The position numbers and the translations under genes are program-made. Below the pieces are notes generated by a model that saw nothing but the letters and a program-made list of their open reading frames with translations, was not told where the DNA came from and ran no database searches. A DNA stretch of 28,897 nt, from the NCBI GenBank assembly GCA_028876585.1, contig JAGWRL010000258.1:1-28897 (forward strand). The letters are read 5' to 3'. Positions within the stretch are counted from its first letter, which is position 1; the number at the start of each line of letters is the position of its first letter. This stretch comes from Pseudomonadota bacterium (GTDB taxonomy: Bacteria > Pseudomonadota > Alphaproteobacteria > Rhizobiales > Beijerinckiaceae). Below are positions 1-8,124 of this stretch, piece after piece.

Positions 1-105
1 CGGCTCGGCGAGCGCGCGCTAGGCTGCATCGACCCCGGCGCCGCCTCGGCCGCGCTGGTCATCGCCACGCTGACGCGGCATTGGGAAAGTCTGGAGCCGA
101 AATGA
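1..105 (+). CDS. C-terminal end of a dihydroxyacetone/erythrulose kinase (DhaL/DAK2 domain), cut by the window edge
   Basis: The first 34 codons are open and end in TGA at 103-105. The peptide contains GERALGCIDPGAASAAL, which fits the end of the DhaL (DAK2) nucleotide-binding domain, where a G-E-R...G..DPGA segment closes the helical barrel. DhaK/DhaL fusion kinases phosphorylate dihydroxyacetone or, in tetritol pathways, erythrulose. The stop overlaps the ATG of the following isomerase gene (ATGA at 102-105), so the two are translationally coupled. Next to EryH- and EryI-like isomerases, an erythrulose-kinase-like role is a reasonable inference, but substrate choice cannot be read from this fragment. 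Confidence 0.72.
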   Translation, partial: RLGERALGCIDPGAASAALVIATLTRHWESLEPK

Positions 106-863
106 CGCGGAAATGGATCGGCACTTCGTGGAAGATGAACAAGACGCTGGTGGAAGCGCAGGCATTCGCCCACGCGCTGGTCGCCGCCGAGCCGTCGCGC
201 GACCCGCGCGTGCAGCGCTTCGTCATCCCGCCGTTCACGATGGCGCGCGAGGTGAAGGCGATCCTGCGTGAAACGTCGGTGAAAGTCGGCGCGCAAAACA
301 TGCACTGGGCTGATTCAGGCGCCTGGACCGGCGAGATTTCGCCGCTGATGCTGCGGGATTGCGGCCTCGATCTGGTCGAACTCGGCCATTCCGAGCGGCG
401 CGAACATTTCGGCGAGACCGACGAGACGGTCGGCCGCAAGGTCGAGGCGGCGGTGCGGCATGGGTTGATCCCGCTGATCTGCGTCGGCGAGACGCTGGCC
501 GACAAGGAGAGCGGCCGCGCGGCCGAGGTGCTGGCGCGCGAGACGCGCGGCGCGCTGGCGCGACTTTCGCCCGAGCAGCGGCAGGCGCAAATCCTGTTCG
601 CCTACGAGCCGGTATGGGCGATCGGCGAACGGGGCGTGCCGGCCAGCCCCGATTACGCCGACACGCGGCAGGCCGAGATCGTCGCGGTGGCGGCGCAGAC
701 GCTCGGCCGGCGCCCGCCCTGCCTCTACGGCGGCTCGGTCAATGCGGCCAATTGTGCGGAATTGATCGGCAAGCCCCATATCGACGGTCTGTTCATCGGC
801 CGCGCGGCCTGGGCGCCGGAGGGTTATCTCGATATCCTCGCCCGCTGCGCGGCGACGCTGTAA
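102..863 (+). CDS. eryH: Triose-phosphate isomerase family protein, EryH type (L-erythrulose-1-phosphate isomerase)
   Basis: This 253-residue TIM-barrel isomerase carries the catalytic set Lys11 (in TSWKMNKT), His96 (in ELGHSERREHFG) and Glu169 (in AYEPVWAIGE), plus the phosphate loop YGGSVN. Canonical triose-phosphate isomerases have Asn-Trp-Lys at the start; here it is Ser-Trp-Lys, as I recall for the second TPI paralogue (EryH/TpiB) of Brucella and rhizobia. EryH interconverts L-erythrulose-1-phosphate and D-erythrulose-4-phosphate. The ATG at 102 was chosen over an in-frame TTG at 81 because it overlaps the upstream stop and begins right at the conserved N-terminus. The downstream RpiB gene matches EryI, which supports the EryH reading. 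A housekeeping TpiA role is the alternative. Confidence 0.88.
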   Translation: MTRKWIGTSWKMNKTLVEAQAFAHALVAAEPSRDPRVQRFVIPPFTMAREVKAILRETSVKVGAQNMHWADSGAWTGEISPLMLRDCGLDLVELGHSERREHFGETDETVGRKVEAAVRHGLIPLICVGETLADKESGRAAEVLARETRGALARLSPEQRQAQILFAYEPVWAIGERGVPASPDYADTRQAEIVAVAAQTLGRRPPCLYGGSVNAANCAELIGKPHIDGLFIGRAAWAPEGYLDILARCAATL

Positions 864-873
864 GGACAAAGCC

Positions 874-1797
874 ATGGTCGGACAATTGGTAGAAGGTCGC
901 TGGGAGACGCGCGGCGGCCCGGCGACGACGGACGCGCAGGGAAGTTTCGTCCGCAAGGCGACGAGCTTCCGCGACTGGATCACCCCGGACGGCGAATTCC
1001 GCGCCGAGGCCGGGCGCTACCATCTCTATGTCTCCTACGCCTGCCCGTGGGCGCATCGCACGCTGATCCTGCGCAAGCTGAAGGGGCTGGGCGCGATGAT
1101 CGGCGTCTCCGTCGTCAACTGGCTGCTCGGCGACGACGGCTGGACCTTCGCGCCCGGCCCCGGCGTCATCCCCGACAACGTCAACGGCGCGGAAACACTC
1201 TACCAGCTCTATGTCAAAGCCCGGCCCGATTACACCGGCCGCGTCACCGTGCCGGTGCTATGGGACAAACATCGCAACACCATCGTCAGCAACGAGAGCG
1301 CCGACATCGTGCGCATGTTCAATTCCGCGTTCGATCGTATCGGCGCGGCGCCCGGCGATTACTATCCCGAGCCGCTGCGGCCCGAGATCGACGCGCTCAA
1401 CGCCCGCATCTACGAGACCGTCAACAACGGCGTCTATCGCTGCGGCTTCGCCGCCACTCAGGCCGCCTATGACGCGGCCGTGGCGGCGCTGTTCGCCACC
1501 CTCGACGATCTCGAAGCCCGTCTCGCCGACCGCCGCTTCCTCCTAGGCGATCAGACGACCGAGGCCGATTGGCGGCTGTTCGTGACGCTGCTGCGGTTCG
1601 ATCCGGTCTATGTCGGGCTGTTCAAGTGCAACATCCGCCGCATCGCTGATTATCCCAACCTGCGCCGCTATCGCGATGAATTGCGCGCGACGCCGGGGAT
1701 CGAGGAGACCATTCGCCTCGACCACATCAAGCGCCACTATTACGAGAGCCTGCGCTTCATCAACCCGACCGGAATCGTGCCGGCCGGCCCGCTTTAA
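874..1797 (+). CDS. yqjG: Glutathionyl-hydroquinone reductase (Xi-class glutathione S-transferase, YqjG/ECM4 family)
   Basis: This 307-residue protein has the features of the ECM4/YqjG family: a thioredoxin-like N-terminal half with the catalytic motif Cys57-Pro-Trp-Ala in [14 protein letters not shown], and an all-helical C-terminal half with [16 protein letters not shown] and DYPNLRRY. These enzymes use glutathione to reduce glutathionyl-hydroquinones, forming GSSG and free hydroquinone in the cytoplasm. An AAGGA ribosome-binding site precedes the ATG. The gene lies 10 bases after eryH and 11 bases before eryI, so it is very likely in the same transcript. A glutathione-dependent thiol enzyme between two sugar-phosphate isomerases is not an obvious pathway partner. 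It may handle reactive by-products or may simply be a passenger. Confidence 0.9.
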   Translation: MVGQLVEGRWETRGGPATTDAQGSFVRKATSFRDWITPDGEFRAEAGRYHLYVSYACPWAHRTLILRKLKGLGAMIGVSVVNWLLGDDGWTFAPGPGVIPDNVNGAETLYQLYVKARPDYTGRVTVPVLWDKHRNTIVSNESADIVRMFNSAFDRIGAAPGDYYPEPLRPEIDALNARIYETVNNGVYRCGFAATQAAYDAAVAALFATLDDLEARLADRRFLLGDQTTEADWRLFVTLLRFDPVYVGLFKCNIRRIADYPNLRRYRDELRATPGIEETIRLDHIKRHYYESLRFINPTGIVPAGPL

Positions 1798-1808
1798 AAG
1801 GAGCCCCC

Positions 1809-2246
1809 ATGCGTATCGCCCTCGGCGCCGACAGCGCCGGCAAGCCGCTGCTCGACGTCATCGCCGGCCATCTCGCCGGCAACAAGGCGCATAGCGTCAC
1901 GGATCTGAGCCAGCCCGGCTTCTACGCCGACATCGCCGCCCATGTCGCCAAAGCCGTGCTGGCGGGCGAATACGACCGCGCCATCCTGTTCTGCGGCACC
2001 GGCATCGGCGTCGCCATTTCCGCCAACAAGGTGGCGGGCATCCGCGCCGCGCAGGCGCATGACGCCTATTCCGCCGAGCGGGCGGCCAAATCCAACAACG
2101 CGCAGATCATCACCATGGGCGCGCGCGTGATCGGGCCGGAACTGGCGAAAAACATCGCCGACGCCTATCTCGCCGCGGAATTCGACCCGCACGGCTCGTC
2201 GGCCTCCAACGTCGCCGCGATCGACCGGCTCGACGCGGCGCGTTAA
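1809..2246 (+). CDS. eryI: RpiB/LacA/LacB family sugar-phosphate isomerase, EryI type (D-erythrose-4-phosphate isomerase)
   Basis: This 145-residue protein is a full-length RpiB family member. The active-site Cys62 sits in [14 protein letters not shown], followed by [16 protein letters not shown] and the [12 protein letters not shown] segment (residues 95-106). The N-terminus reads [10 protein letters not shown] rather than the DHAGFELK of ribose-5-phosphate isomerase B, as I recall for EryI. EryI turns D-erythrulose-4-phosphate into D-erythrose-4-phosphate, the last step of the tetritol route. A strong AAGGAG ribosome-binding site precedes the ATG. Its stop codon TAA shares the TTAA at 2243-2246 with the stop of the convergent ACT-domain gene. 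A ribose-5-phosphate isomerase activity is possible and not excluded. Confidence 0.87.
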   Translation: MRIALGADSAGKPLLDVIAGHLAGNKAHSVTDLSQPGFYADIAAHVAKAVLAGEYDRAILFCGTGIGVAISANKVAGIRAAQAHDAYSAERAAKSNNAQIITMGARVIGPELAKNIADAYLAAEFDPHGSSASNVAAIDRLDAAR

Positions 2247-2785
2247 TCGGAGGCGAGCGTCACCCCGCGCGGGCCGGGCGCGTCGGCGGGAAATTCCGCC
2301 GTCAGTTCGCCCGCCAGTCCCTCCAGCGCCGCCCGCACCGCATCGAGCGAGATCGCCTCCGGCGCCTCCAGCACGGCGCGGGCGTGAAACATCTGCGCGC
2401 CGCTGAACGGGGCCGGGCGCAGGTCGGATTCGAACTCGGCGATATTGACGCCGAGCGCGCTCAACGCCCGCGTCGCGTCGCGCACGATGCCGGGACGGTC
2501 CAGCCCAAGCAGATCGAGCTGCAGCCGCCGCTTCGCCGCCTCCCCGGCCGCGCCGCCGCGGGTGACGGTGACGCTCAAGCCCGGCAGGGCGGTGAGCGCG
2601 GCCTCCAGCGCCTGCGCCCGCTCCTGCGGCGCGTCGGCGCGCACGACGCCGGCGAATTGCCCGGCGAGCCGCGCCAGCCGGCTTTCCAGCCAGTTGCCGT
2701 CATGCGCCGCCACCGCGTCGGATAGCGCGCTGACCAGCCCGGCGCGATCCGGGCCGACGAAAGTGATGATCAGCGGAATGTTCAT
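2243..2785 (-). CDS. ACT-domain protein, GcvR-like (glycine cleavage repressor family)
   Basis: The 180-residue product has two ACT modules. The first starts at the N-terminus ([20 protein letters not shown], about residues 6-75). The second is at about residues 90-165 ([20 protein letters not shown]). This two-ACT layout is that of GcvR, which in gammaproteobacteria binds glycine and controls GcvA, and of related amino-acid-sensing proteins. No DNA-binding or catalytic domain is visible. It lies 30 bases downstream of rmuC on the same strand. Its job in alphaproteobacteria is not established, so the GcvR name describes the fold only. Confidence 0.8.
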   Translation of the reverse strand: MNIPLIITFVGPDRAGLVSALSDAVAAHDGNWLESRLARLAGQFAGVVRADAPQERAQALEAALTALPGLSVTVTRGGAAGEAAKRRLQLDLLGLDRPGIVRDATRALSALGVNIAEFESDLRPAPFSGAQMFHARAVLEAPEAISLDAVRAALEGLAGELTAEFPADAPGPRGVTLASD

Positions 2786-2815
2786 GCCGGTCTCCTGCGC
2801 TGCGGCGCCCGCGCA

Positions 2816-3862
2816 TTATACGCCCACCGCCCGGTCAGGGCCCGCGAAATCCATCGCGTCGATCCGCTGCGCCCGCCGCGTCACCTTCTCCGCCGAGGTC
2901 AGCACCTCGCCCAGATCGTCCTGCGCGGCGCGGAAATGGCCCTCCAGCTTGACGACGCGCTCGGCCAGCCGGCGCGCGTCGGCGACCAGCTTGCCGACCT
3001 CGGCCTGGATCGTGTGCACGGATTCGCGCACCGCCGCGTCGCGCAACATGGATTGCGCGACCTGGATCGCCATCATCATCAGCGAGGGCGAGACGATCAC
3101 CACCCGCGCCCGATGCGCGCGCTGCACCACATCCTCGAAATGCTCGACCAGATCGGCGTAGATCGATTCCGAGGGCACGAACATCAGCGCGACGTCCTGC
3201 GTCTCGCCGGGGTTGAGATATTTGTCGGCGATGTCGGCGATGTGGCGGGCGAGATCGGCGCGCACGCGCCGGGCGGCGAATTTCTGCGCCTCCTCGCCCT
3301 GGGCGCGGCGAAATTCGGCGATGCCTTCGAGCGGGAATTTGGCGTCGATCACCAGCGGGCGCGGATCGCCGGGCAGGCGGATCACGCAATCCGGCCTGGT
3401 CTTGTTGGCCAGCGTCGGCTGGAACGCGTAGGCGCCCGGCGGCAGCCCGTCGCGCACGATCGTCTCCATGCGCCCCTGGCCGAACGCGCCGCGCGTCTGC
3501 TTGTTGGCGAGAATGTCCTTCAGCGACACCATCTGCTCGGCCATGCCGGTGAGCCGGTCCTGCGCCGCGTCGATCACCGCGAGCCGCTCGTTGAGCCGGC
3601 CGAGCGTCTCCCCCGTCGTGCGCGTCTGCGCGTCGAGCCGCTCCGCCATTAGCCGCGCCAGATCGGTCTGCCGGGTTCCCAGCCATTCGCCCAGGCTCGA
3701 CAGCCGGCCCGACAGCTCCGCCAGCCGCGCCTCGCTGCCGCCGCCGCGCAGAGCCACCAAGGCCAGCGCCAGCGTCAGCGCCAAGCAGGCGGCGGCCGCC
3801 GCCGCCAGCGCCTCGCCGACGCTGACGGGAAAACCTTCGACGACGAACAACACCGCGCTCAT
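2816..3862 (-). CDS. rmuC: DNA recombination protein RmuC
   Basis: The 348-residue protein follows the RmuC plan: an N-terminal membrane helix (about residues 17-40), a long coiled coil (about 42-110), then the PD-(D/E)xK-like nuclease core. The core segment has ANKTRPDCVIRLPG, a conserved VIDAKFPLEG and a later DVALMFVPSESIYA. RmuC limits rearrangements at inverted repeats and is thought to cleave aberrant recombination structures. The start at 3862 gives the membrane segment at the usual place. A perfect LexA-type box lies 34 bases upstream of the start codon, so SOS induction is likely. This is a sequence-based prediction; RmuC is not a classical SOS gene in E. coli. Confidence 0.92.
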   Translation of the reverse strand: MSAVLFVVEGFPVSVGEALAAAAAACLALTLALALVALRGGGSEARLAELSGRLSSLGEWLGTRQTDLARLMAERLDAQTRTTGETLGRLNERLAVIDAAQDRLTGMAEQMVSLKDILANKQTRGAFGQGRMETIVRDGLPPGAYAFQPTLANKTRPDCVIRLPGDPRPLVIDAKFPLEGIAEFRRAQGEEAQKFAARRVRADLARHIADIADKYLNPGETQDVALMFVPSESIYADLVEHFEDVVQRAHRARVVIVSPSLMMMAIQVAQSMLRDAAVRESVHTIQAEVGKLVADARRLAERVVKLEGHFRAAQDDLGEVLTSAEKVTRRAQRIDAMDFAGPDRAVGV

Positions 3863-3895
3863 GGCGCCGCTCTACATCATTTCGCGCCCGAAAGC

Positions 3896-3910
3896 GAACA
3901 AAATAAGAAC
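3896..3910 (-). promoter_or_regulatory. LexA/SOS box, GTTC-N7-GTTC
   Basis: On the minus strand this reads GTTCTTATTTTGTTC, an exact match to the alphaproteobacterial LexA consensus GTTC-N7-GTTC with an AT-rich core. It is in the 108-base divergent region between rmuC and def, 34 bases from the rmuC start and 60 bases from the def start. The nearness to rmuC, a DNA-maintenance gene, makes rmuC the likely target. Binding close to the core promoter would give repression by LexA. Confidence 0.72.
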
Positions 3911-3970
3911 GCATTTGACCGCGCCCCGGCCGCGCTCTAAGGCGTGCGCGGTTCAACGCTCAAGACCGCC

Positions 3971-4498
3971 ATGGCCATCCGCGACATCATCACGCTGCCC
4001 GACCCGAAACTACGTCTCGTCTCGAAGGGAATCGAGCGGGTCGACGCCGACCTGCGCCGGCTGATCGACGACATGTTCGAGACGATGTACGAGGCGCCGG
4101 GCATCGGCCTCGCCGCGATCCAGATCGCCGAGCCGATCCGCTTGCTGGTGGTCGACGCCGCGGCCAAGGACGCGCCGCGCGAGCCGCTGGCGCTGATCAA
4201 TCCCGAGATCCTGTGGTCGTCCGACGAGCGGCGCGTCTACGAGGAAGGCTGCCTGTCGATCCCCGAATATTACGAGGAGGTCGAGCGCCCGGCCAGCGTG
4301 CGGGTGAAATACATCGACCGCGACGGCAAGCCGCGGGAGCAACTGGCCGAGGGCCTGCTCGCGACCGTGTTGCAGCACGAGATCGACCATCTCAACGGCG
4401 TGCTGTTCATCGACTATCTCTCCAAGCTGAAGCGCGACCGGGTGATCAAGAAATTCGTCAAGATCGCCAAGCGCGACGACGGGAAAGGGCGGCTATGA
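3971..4498 (+). CDS. def: Peptide deformylase
   Basis: The 175-residue protein has all three deformylase motifs: GIGLAAIQ (residues 44-51), EGCLSIP (92-98, with metal-ligand Cys94) and HEIDH (136-140, with metal ligands His136 and His140 and catalytic Glu137). It removes the formyl group from the N-terminal Met of new proteins. The ATG at 3971 begins with [15 protein letters not shown], the conserved N-terminus, so an in-frame upstream start at 3944 was rejected. Its stop overlaps the start of the PPK2 gene (ATGA at 4495-4498). In many bacteria def pairs with fmt; fmt is not next to it here. Confidence 0.95.
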   Translation: MAIRDIITLPDPKLRLVSKGIERVDADLRRLIDDMFETMYEAPGIGLAAIQIAEPIRLLVVDAAAKDAPREPLALINPEILWSSDERRVYEEGCLSIPEYYEEVERPASVRVKYIDRDGKPREQLAEGLLATVLQHEIDHLNGVLFIDYLSKLKRDRVIKKFVKIAKRDDGKGRL

Positions 4499-5358
4499 AG
4501 ATCGACGCCTCGACGCTGCGCGTCACTCCGGACGAGAAGCTGTCGCTCGCCGACCGGCCGACCGAGGTCGATCCGCTCTACAAGTCGAAGGACGATTATC
4601 GCGACACGCTGGAGAGCCACGCCAAGGCGCTGGAAACGCATCACGAGCGGCTCTACGCCGCCGGCCGCCACGCGCTGCTGGTGATCCTGCAAGGCATGGA
4701 CACCGCCGGCAAGGACGGCGCGATCAAGCATGTGATGATCGGCGTCAACCCGCAGGGCTGCCACGTCGCCTCGTTCAAGCAGCCGACGCCGACCGAGAGC
4801 CGCCACGATTTCCTGTGGCGCGCGCAGCCGCATCTGCCTGAGCGCGGCGCGATCGCGGTGTTCAACCGCTCCTATTACGAATCTGTGCTGGTGGAGCGAG
4901 TGCATCCGCAGTTTCTGGCCGCGCAGGGGCTGGCGCCGCCGCCCGATCTCGACGCGTTCTTCGCGGCGCGGCTGCGCGCCATCCGCGATTACGAGCGCCG
5001 GTTGGTCGAGAACGGCACGGCGATCGTCAAGATCTTCCTGCACATCTCGCGCGACGAGCAGAAGAAGCGGCTGCTGGCGCGGCTCGACGATCCCGAGAAG
5101 AACTGGAAGGCGTCGATGAACGACGTCGTCGAGCGCGGCTTCTGGAAGGATTATCAGCGCGCCTACGAGCAGGCGCTGCCCGCCAGCAGCGTCGCCGCCG
5201 CGCCGTGGTTCGTCGTGCCGGCCAACGACAAGAAGAACGCGCGGCTGTTCGTCTCGCACATATTGATCGAGGCGCTCGACGCGCTGCCGATGGAGACGCC
5301 GAAGCCCGACGCGGCGCGCAAGAAGGAGCTGAAGGCGATCCGCGACAAGCTGGATTGA
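4495..5358 (+). CDS. ppk2: Polyphosphate kinase 2 family protein
   Basis: The 287-residue protein is a single-domain PPK2. It has the Walker A motif GMDTAGKD (residues 67-74) followed by [15 protein letters not shown], the Walker B region AVFNRSYYE (about 121-129) followed by SVLVERVHP, and the basic lid region with [22 protein letters not shown]2 enzymes move phosphate between polyphosphate and nucleoside mono- or diphosphates. The pattern resembles the short PPK2-related type that can phosphorylate AMP and ADP, but class cannot be fixed by eye. The start ATG overlaps the def stop, so the two genes are translationally coupled. The 3' end faces rpe with a strong hairpin between them. Confidence 0.92.
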   Translation: MKIDASTLRVTPDEKLSLADRPTEVDPLYKSKDDYRDTLESHAKALETHHERLYAAGRHALLVILQGMDTAGKDGAIKHVMIGVNPQGCHVASFKQPTPTESRHDFLWRAQPHLPERGAIAVFNRSYYESVLVERVHPQFLAAQGLAPPPDLDAFFAARLRAIRDYERRLVENGTAIVKIFLHISRDEQKKRLLARLDDPEKNWKASMNDVVERGFWKDYQRAYEQALPASSVAAAPWFVVPANDKKNARLFVSHILIEALDALPMETPKPDAARKKELKAIRDKLD

Positions 5359-5380
5359 GCGGCGGCGCCCCCCACCCTGA

Positions 5381-5403
5381 CCCTCCCCCACAAGGGGGGA
5401 GGG
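5381..5403. terminator. Perfect 9-bp GC hairpin between convergent ppk2 and rpe
   Basis: CCCTCCCCC (5381-5389) pairs fully with GGGGGAGGG (5395-5403) around a five-base loop. It sits 22 bases after the ppk2 stop and 19 bases before the rpe stop, so it could end transcription from both sides. There is no U-tract. The CCCACCCTGACCCTCCCCC motif is, from memory, a common dispersed intergenic palindrome in alphaproteobacteria, so it may be a repeat copy and not a dedicated terminator. Confidence 0.6.
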
Positions 5404-5421
5404 AACCGCTGGCGGCGCCGC

Positions 5422-6069
5422 CTAGCCCCGGATCGCCGCGATATTGCCGGCGTAGGCCGTAGCGCCGTTCTTGAACACCGCCGAGCCGGCCACCATCGCG
5501 GTGACGCCGGCCTCGATCAGCTTCGGCGCCGTCTCCGGCGTCACGCCGCCGTCGACCTCGATCTCGATCGGACGATCGCCGATCAGGCGGCGAGCGCGCC
5601 GCACCTTCTCCAGCATGGCGGGAATGAAGGCCTGGCCGCCGAAGCCGGGGTTGACCGTCATCACCAGGATCAGGTCGAGCCGGTCGAGCACGTAGGCGAT
5701 GGCGTCCAGCGGCGTCGACGGGTTGAGCGCGACGCCGGCTTTTTTGCCAAGCCCCCGGATCGCCTGCAACGAGCGGTCGAGATGGCGCGTCGCCTCGGCG
5801 TGAACGGTGATCAGGTCGCAGCCCGCCTTGGCGAAGGCCTCGAGATAGGGGTCGCAGGGTTCGATCATCAGATGGCAATCGAACAGTTTTTGCGAGTGCT
5901 TGCGCAGGGCGGCGACGACCGGCGGCCCGAACGTGATGTTGGGCACGAAATGCCCGTCCATCACGTCGAGGTGAATCCAATCGGCGCCGGCCTCGTCGAC
6001 GGCGCGCACTTCCTGTCCCAGATTGGCGAAATCGGCGGACAGGATCGAGGGGGCGATCTTGACGCTCAT
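5422..6069 (-). CDS. rpe: Ribulose-phosphate 3-epimerase
   Basis: The 215-residue TIM-barrel enzyme has the N-terminal signature [13 protein letters not shown], the metal-site residues His33 and Asp35 in [14 protein letters not shown], His66 in DCHLMIEP, Asp173 in EVDGGV, and the phosphate loop [10 protein letters not shown]. It interconverts ribulose-5-phosphate and xylulose-5-phosphate. Its start overlaps the transketolase stop (ATGA on the minus strand at 6066-6069), so it is coupled to tkt and works on the next step of the same pathway. Length is close to normal for the family. Confidence 0.96.
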   Translation of the reverse strand: MSVKIAPSILSADFANLGQEVRAVDEAGADWIHLDVMDGHFVPNITFGPPVVAALRKHSQKLFDCHLMIEPCDPYLEAFAKAGCDLITVHAEATRHLDRSLQAIRGLGKKAGVALNPSTPLDAIAYVLDRLDLILVMTVNPGFGGQAFIPAMLEKVRRARRLIGDRPIEIEVDGGVTPETAPKLIEAGVTAMVAGSAVFKNGATAYAGNIAAIRG

Positions 6070-8033
6070 GCGCCGATCAGCCGGTTGGCGGCGGCGACGA
6101 CCGCTTCCGCCGTGATGTTGAAGTTCTTGTAGACTTCCGACCCCGGCGCGCTGGCGCCGAAGCCGTGCATGCCGACGAAGGCGCCGCGCTCGCCGATATA
6201 TTTGTCCCAGCCCATGCCGATGGCGGCCTCGACGCCGACGCGCGGCGCCTTGCCGAGCACGGCGGCGCGGTAACCCGCATCCTGCGCGTCAAAAATCTCC
6301 CAGCACGGCATCGACACCACCGCGACGCGCTTGCCGCCGTCGCGCAGAATCTTGGCCGCCTCCATCGCCAGCGACACTTCCGAGCCGGTGGCGAGCAGCG
6401 TCACGTCGCGCGCGCCGTCGGCCTCGCTGAGGACATAGCCGCCGCGCGCGCAGAGGTTGATGTCGGAGGAGGAGCGCAAAGTCGGCAGGTTCTGCCGCGA
6501 CAGCGCCAGCGCCGACGGCGTGGCGGTCGAGCCGAGCGCCAGCTCCCAACATTCCGCCGTCTCCACCGCGTCGGCGGGGCGATAGACGTTGAGATTGGGC
6601 AGCGCGCGCAGCGAAGCGAGCTGCTCGACCGGCTGATGCGTCGGCCCGTCCTCGCCGACGCCGATCGAATCATGCGTCAGCACATAGACGACGCGCACGC
6701 CCATCAGCGCCGACAGCCGGATCGCGCCGCGCGCGTAATCGGAGAAGATCAGGAACGTGCCGCCATAGGGCACGAAGCCGCCATGCAGCGCGATGCCGTT
6801 CATCGCGGCCGACATGCCGAATTCGCGGATGCCGTAGCGAACATAGCTGCCGCCGAACTCCTGCGGCGCGAGCGAGACCTGTCCCTTGGTCAGCGTCAGG
6901 TTGGAGTGGGTCAGGTCGGCCGAGCCGCCGAGCATGGCGGGAATGGCGGCGTTGATGATTCCGAGCGCCATCTCCGACGATTTGCGGGTGGCGACGTTGG
7001 GCTTGGACTCGACCAGCCCGCGCTTGTAGTCGGCCATCTTGCCCATGAACTCGGCCGGCAGGTCGCCCGCGACCTCGCGCAAAAACGCCGCCGGCTTCGT
7101 CTTGGCCTCCCAGGCCAGGCGCACGCCGCGCGAGCGCTCGCCCGCCTTGCGCCAGACGTTTAGGATTTCGGCCGGGATTTCGAAAGCGGGGTAGGGCCAG
7201 TTGAGGTTTTTGCGCGTGGCGGCGAGTTCGTCGGCGCCGAGCGGCGCGCCATGGGTCTTTTCCGAGCCGGCCAGATGCGGCGCGCCGAAGCCGATGGTGG
7301 TGCGGCAGGCGATGAAGCTCGGCCGGTCCGAGCTTTGCGCTTCTCGCAACGCCGCCTCGATCGCGTTGGCGTCGTGGCCGTCGACGGCCGCCGTGCGCCA
7401 GCCCGCCGCCTCGAACCGCTTGCGCTGGTCCATCGAGGTGGAGAGCGAGGTCGGGCCGTCGATGCTGATGTGGTTGTCGTCCCACATCACGATCAGCTTG
7501 TTGAGCCTGAGATGGCCGGCGAGGTCGATCGCCTCGTGGCTGACGCCCTCCATCAGGCAGCCGTCGCCGCAGATGACGTAAGTGCGGTGATCGACGAGGT
7601 CAGAACCGTAGCGGGCGGCGAGCGCGGCCTCCGCGATCGCCATGCCGATCGACATGGCGAGGCCCTGGCCGAGCGGGCCGGTGGTCGCCTCGATTCCGAG
7701 CGTATGGCCATATTCGGGATGGCCGGGCGTCTTGGAGTGCAACTGGCGGAAGTTCTTGATCTGCTCGATCGTCATGTCGGCGTAGCCGAGCAGGTAGTGC
7801 AGCGAATATTGCAGCATCGAGCCATGCCCGGCCGACAGCACGAAGCGGTCGCGATCCGGCCATTTCGGGTTTTGCGGGTCGATCTTGAGGAATTTGGTGA
7901 ACAGCACCGTCGCCACGTCGGCCATGCCCATCGGCATGCCGGGATGGCCGGAATTGGCTTTCTGCACCGCGTCGGCGGCGAGAAAGCGGATCGCATTCGC
8001 CAGCATGTCGTGAGAAACGGAGGATTCGGGCAT
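6066..8033 (-). CDS. tkt: Transketolase
   Basis: The 655-residue product is full length. Visible motifs are [13 protein letters not shown] with the catalytic His30, His70 in LSAGHGSML, the thiamine diphosphate motif [19 protein letters not shown] starting at residue 156, and the C-terminal half with [16 protein letters not shown] and [18 protein letters not shown]. It moves two-carbon units between pentose, tetrose and hexose phosphates. The ATG at 8033 fits the usual N-terminus, with a GAGAGAGG ribosome-binding site just upstream; an in-frame start at 8108 is unlikely. Followed by rpe in a two-gene operon. Its tetrose product/substrate erythrose-4-phosphate links it to the eryH-eryI operon about 4 kb away. 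Confidence 0.96.
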   Translation of the reverse strand: MPESSVSHDMLANAIRFLAADAVQKANSGHPGMPMGMADVATVLFTKFLKIDPQNPKWPDRDRFVLSAGHGSMLQYSLHYLLGYADMTIEQIKNFRQLHSKTPGHPEYGHTLGIEATTGPLGQGLAMSIGMAIAEAALAARYGSDLVDHRTYVICGDGCLMEGVSHEAIDLAGHLRLNKLIVMWDDNHISIDGPTSLSTSMDQRKRFEAAGWRTAAVDGHDANAIEAALREAQSSDRPSFIACRTTIGFGAPHLAGSEKTHGAPLGADELAATRKNLNWPYPAFEIPAEILNVWRKAGERSRGVRLAWEAKTKPAAFLREVAGDLPAEFMGKMADYKRGLVESKPNVATRKSSEMALGIINAAIPAMLGGSADLTHSNLTLTKGQVSLAPQEFGGSYVRYGIREFGMSAAMNGIALHGGFVPYGGTFLIFSDYARGAIRLSALMGVRVVYVLTHDSIGVGEDGPTHQPVEQLASLRALPNLNVYRPADAVETAECWELALGSTATPSALALSRQNLPTLRSSSDINLCARGGYVLSEADGARDVTLLATGSEVSLAMEAAKILRDGGKRVAVVSMPCWEIFDAQDAGYRAAVLGKAPRVGVEAAIGMGWDKYIGERGAFVGMHGFGASAPGSEVYKNFNITAEAVVAAANRLIGA

Positions 8034-8124
8034 AGGCAGCCTCTCTCGGATCAGTCGTTTGTTGCTGGCGGGGCGTTTCGCTCTTAGCGCATCGCGCGGC
8101 GCGGTCAATCGCCAGACGCGGGGA

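Noticed and set aside
5359..5421. Possible small RNA between ppk2 and rpe
   Set aside because: Only one hairpin is visible and no promoter; a terminator or dispersed palindrome explains it better.
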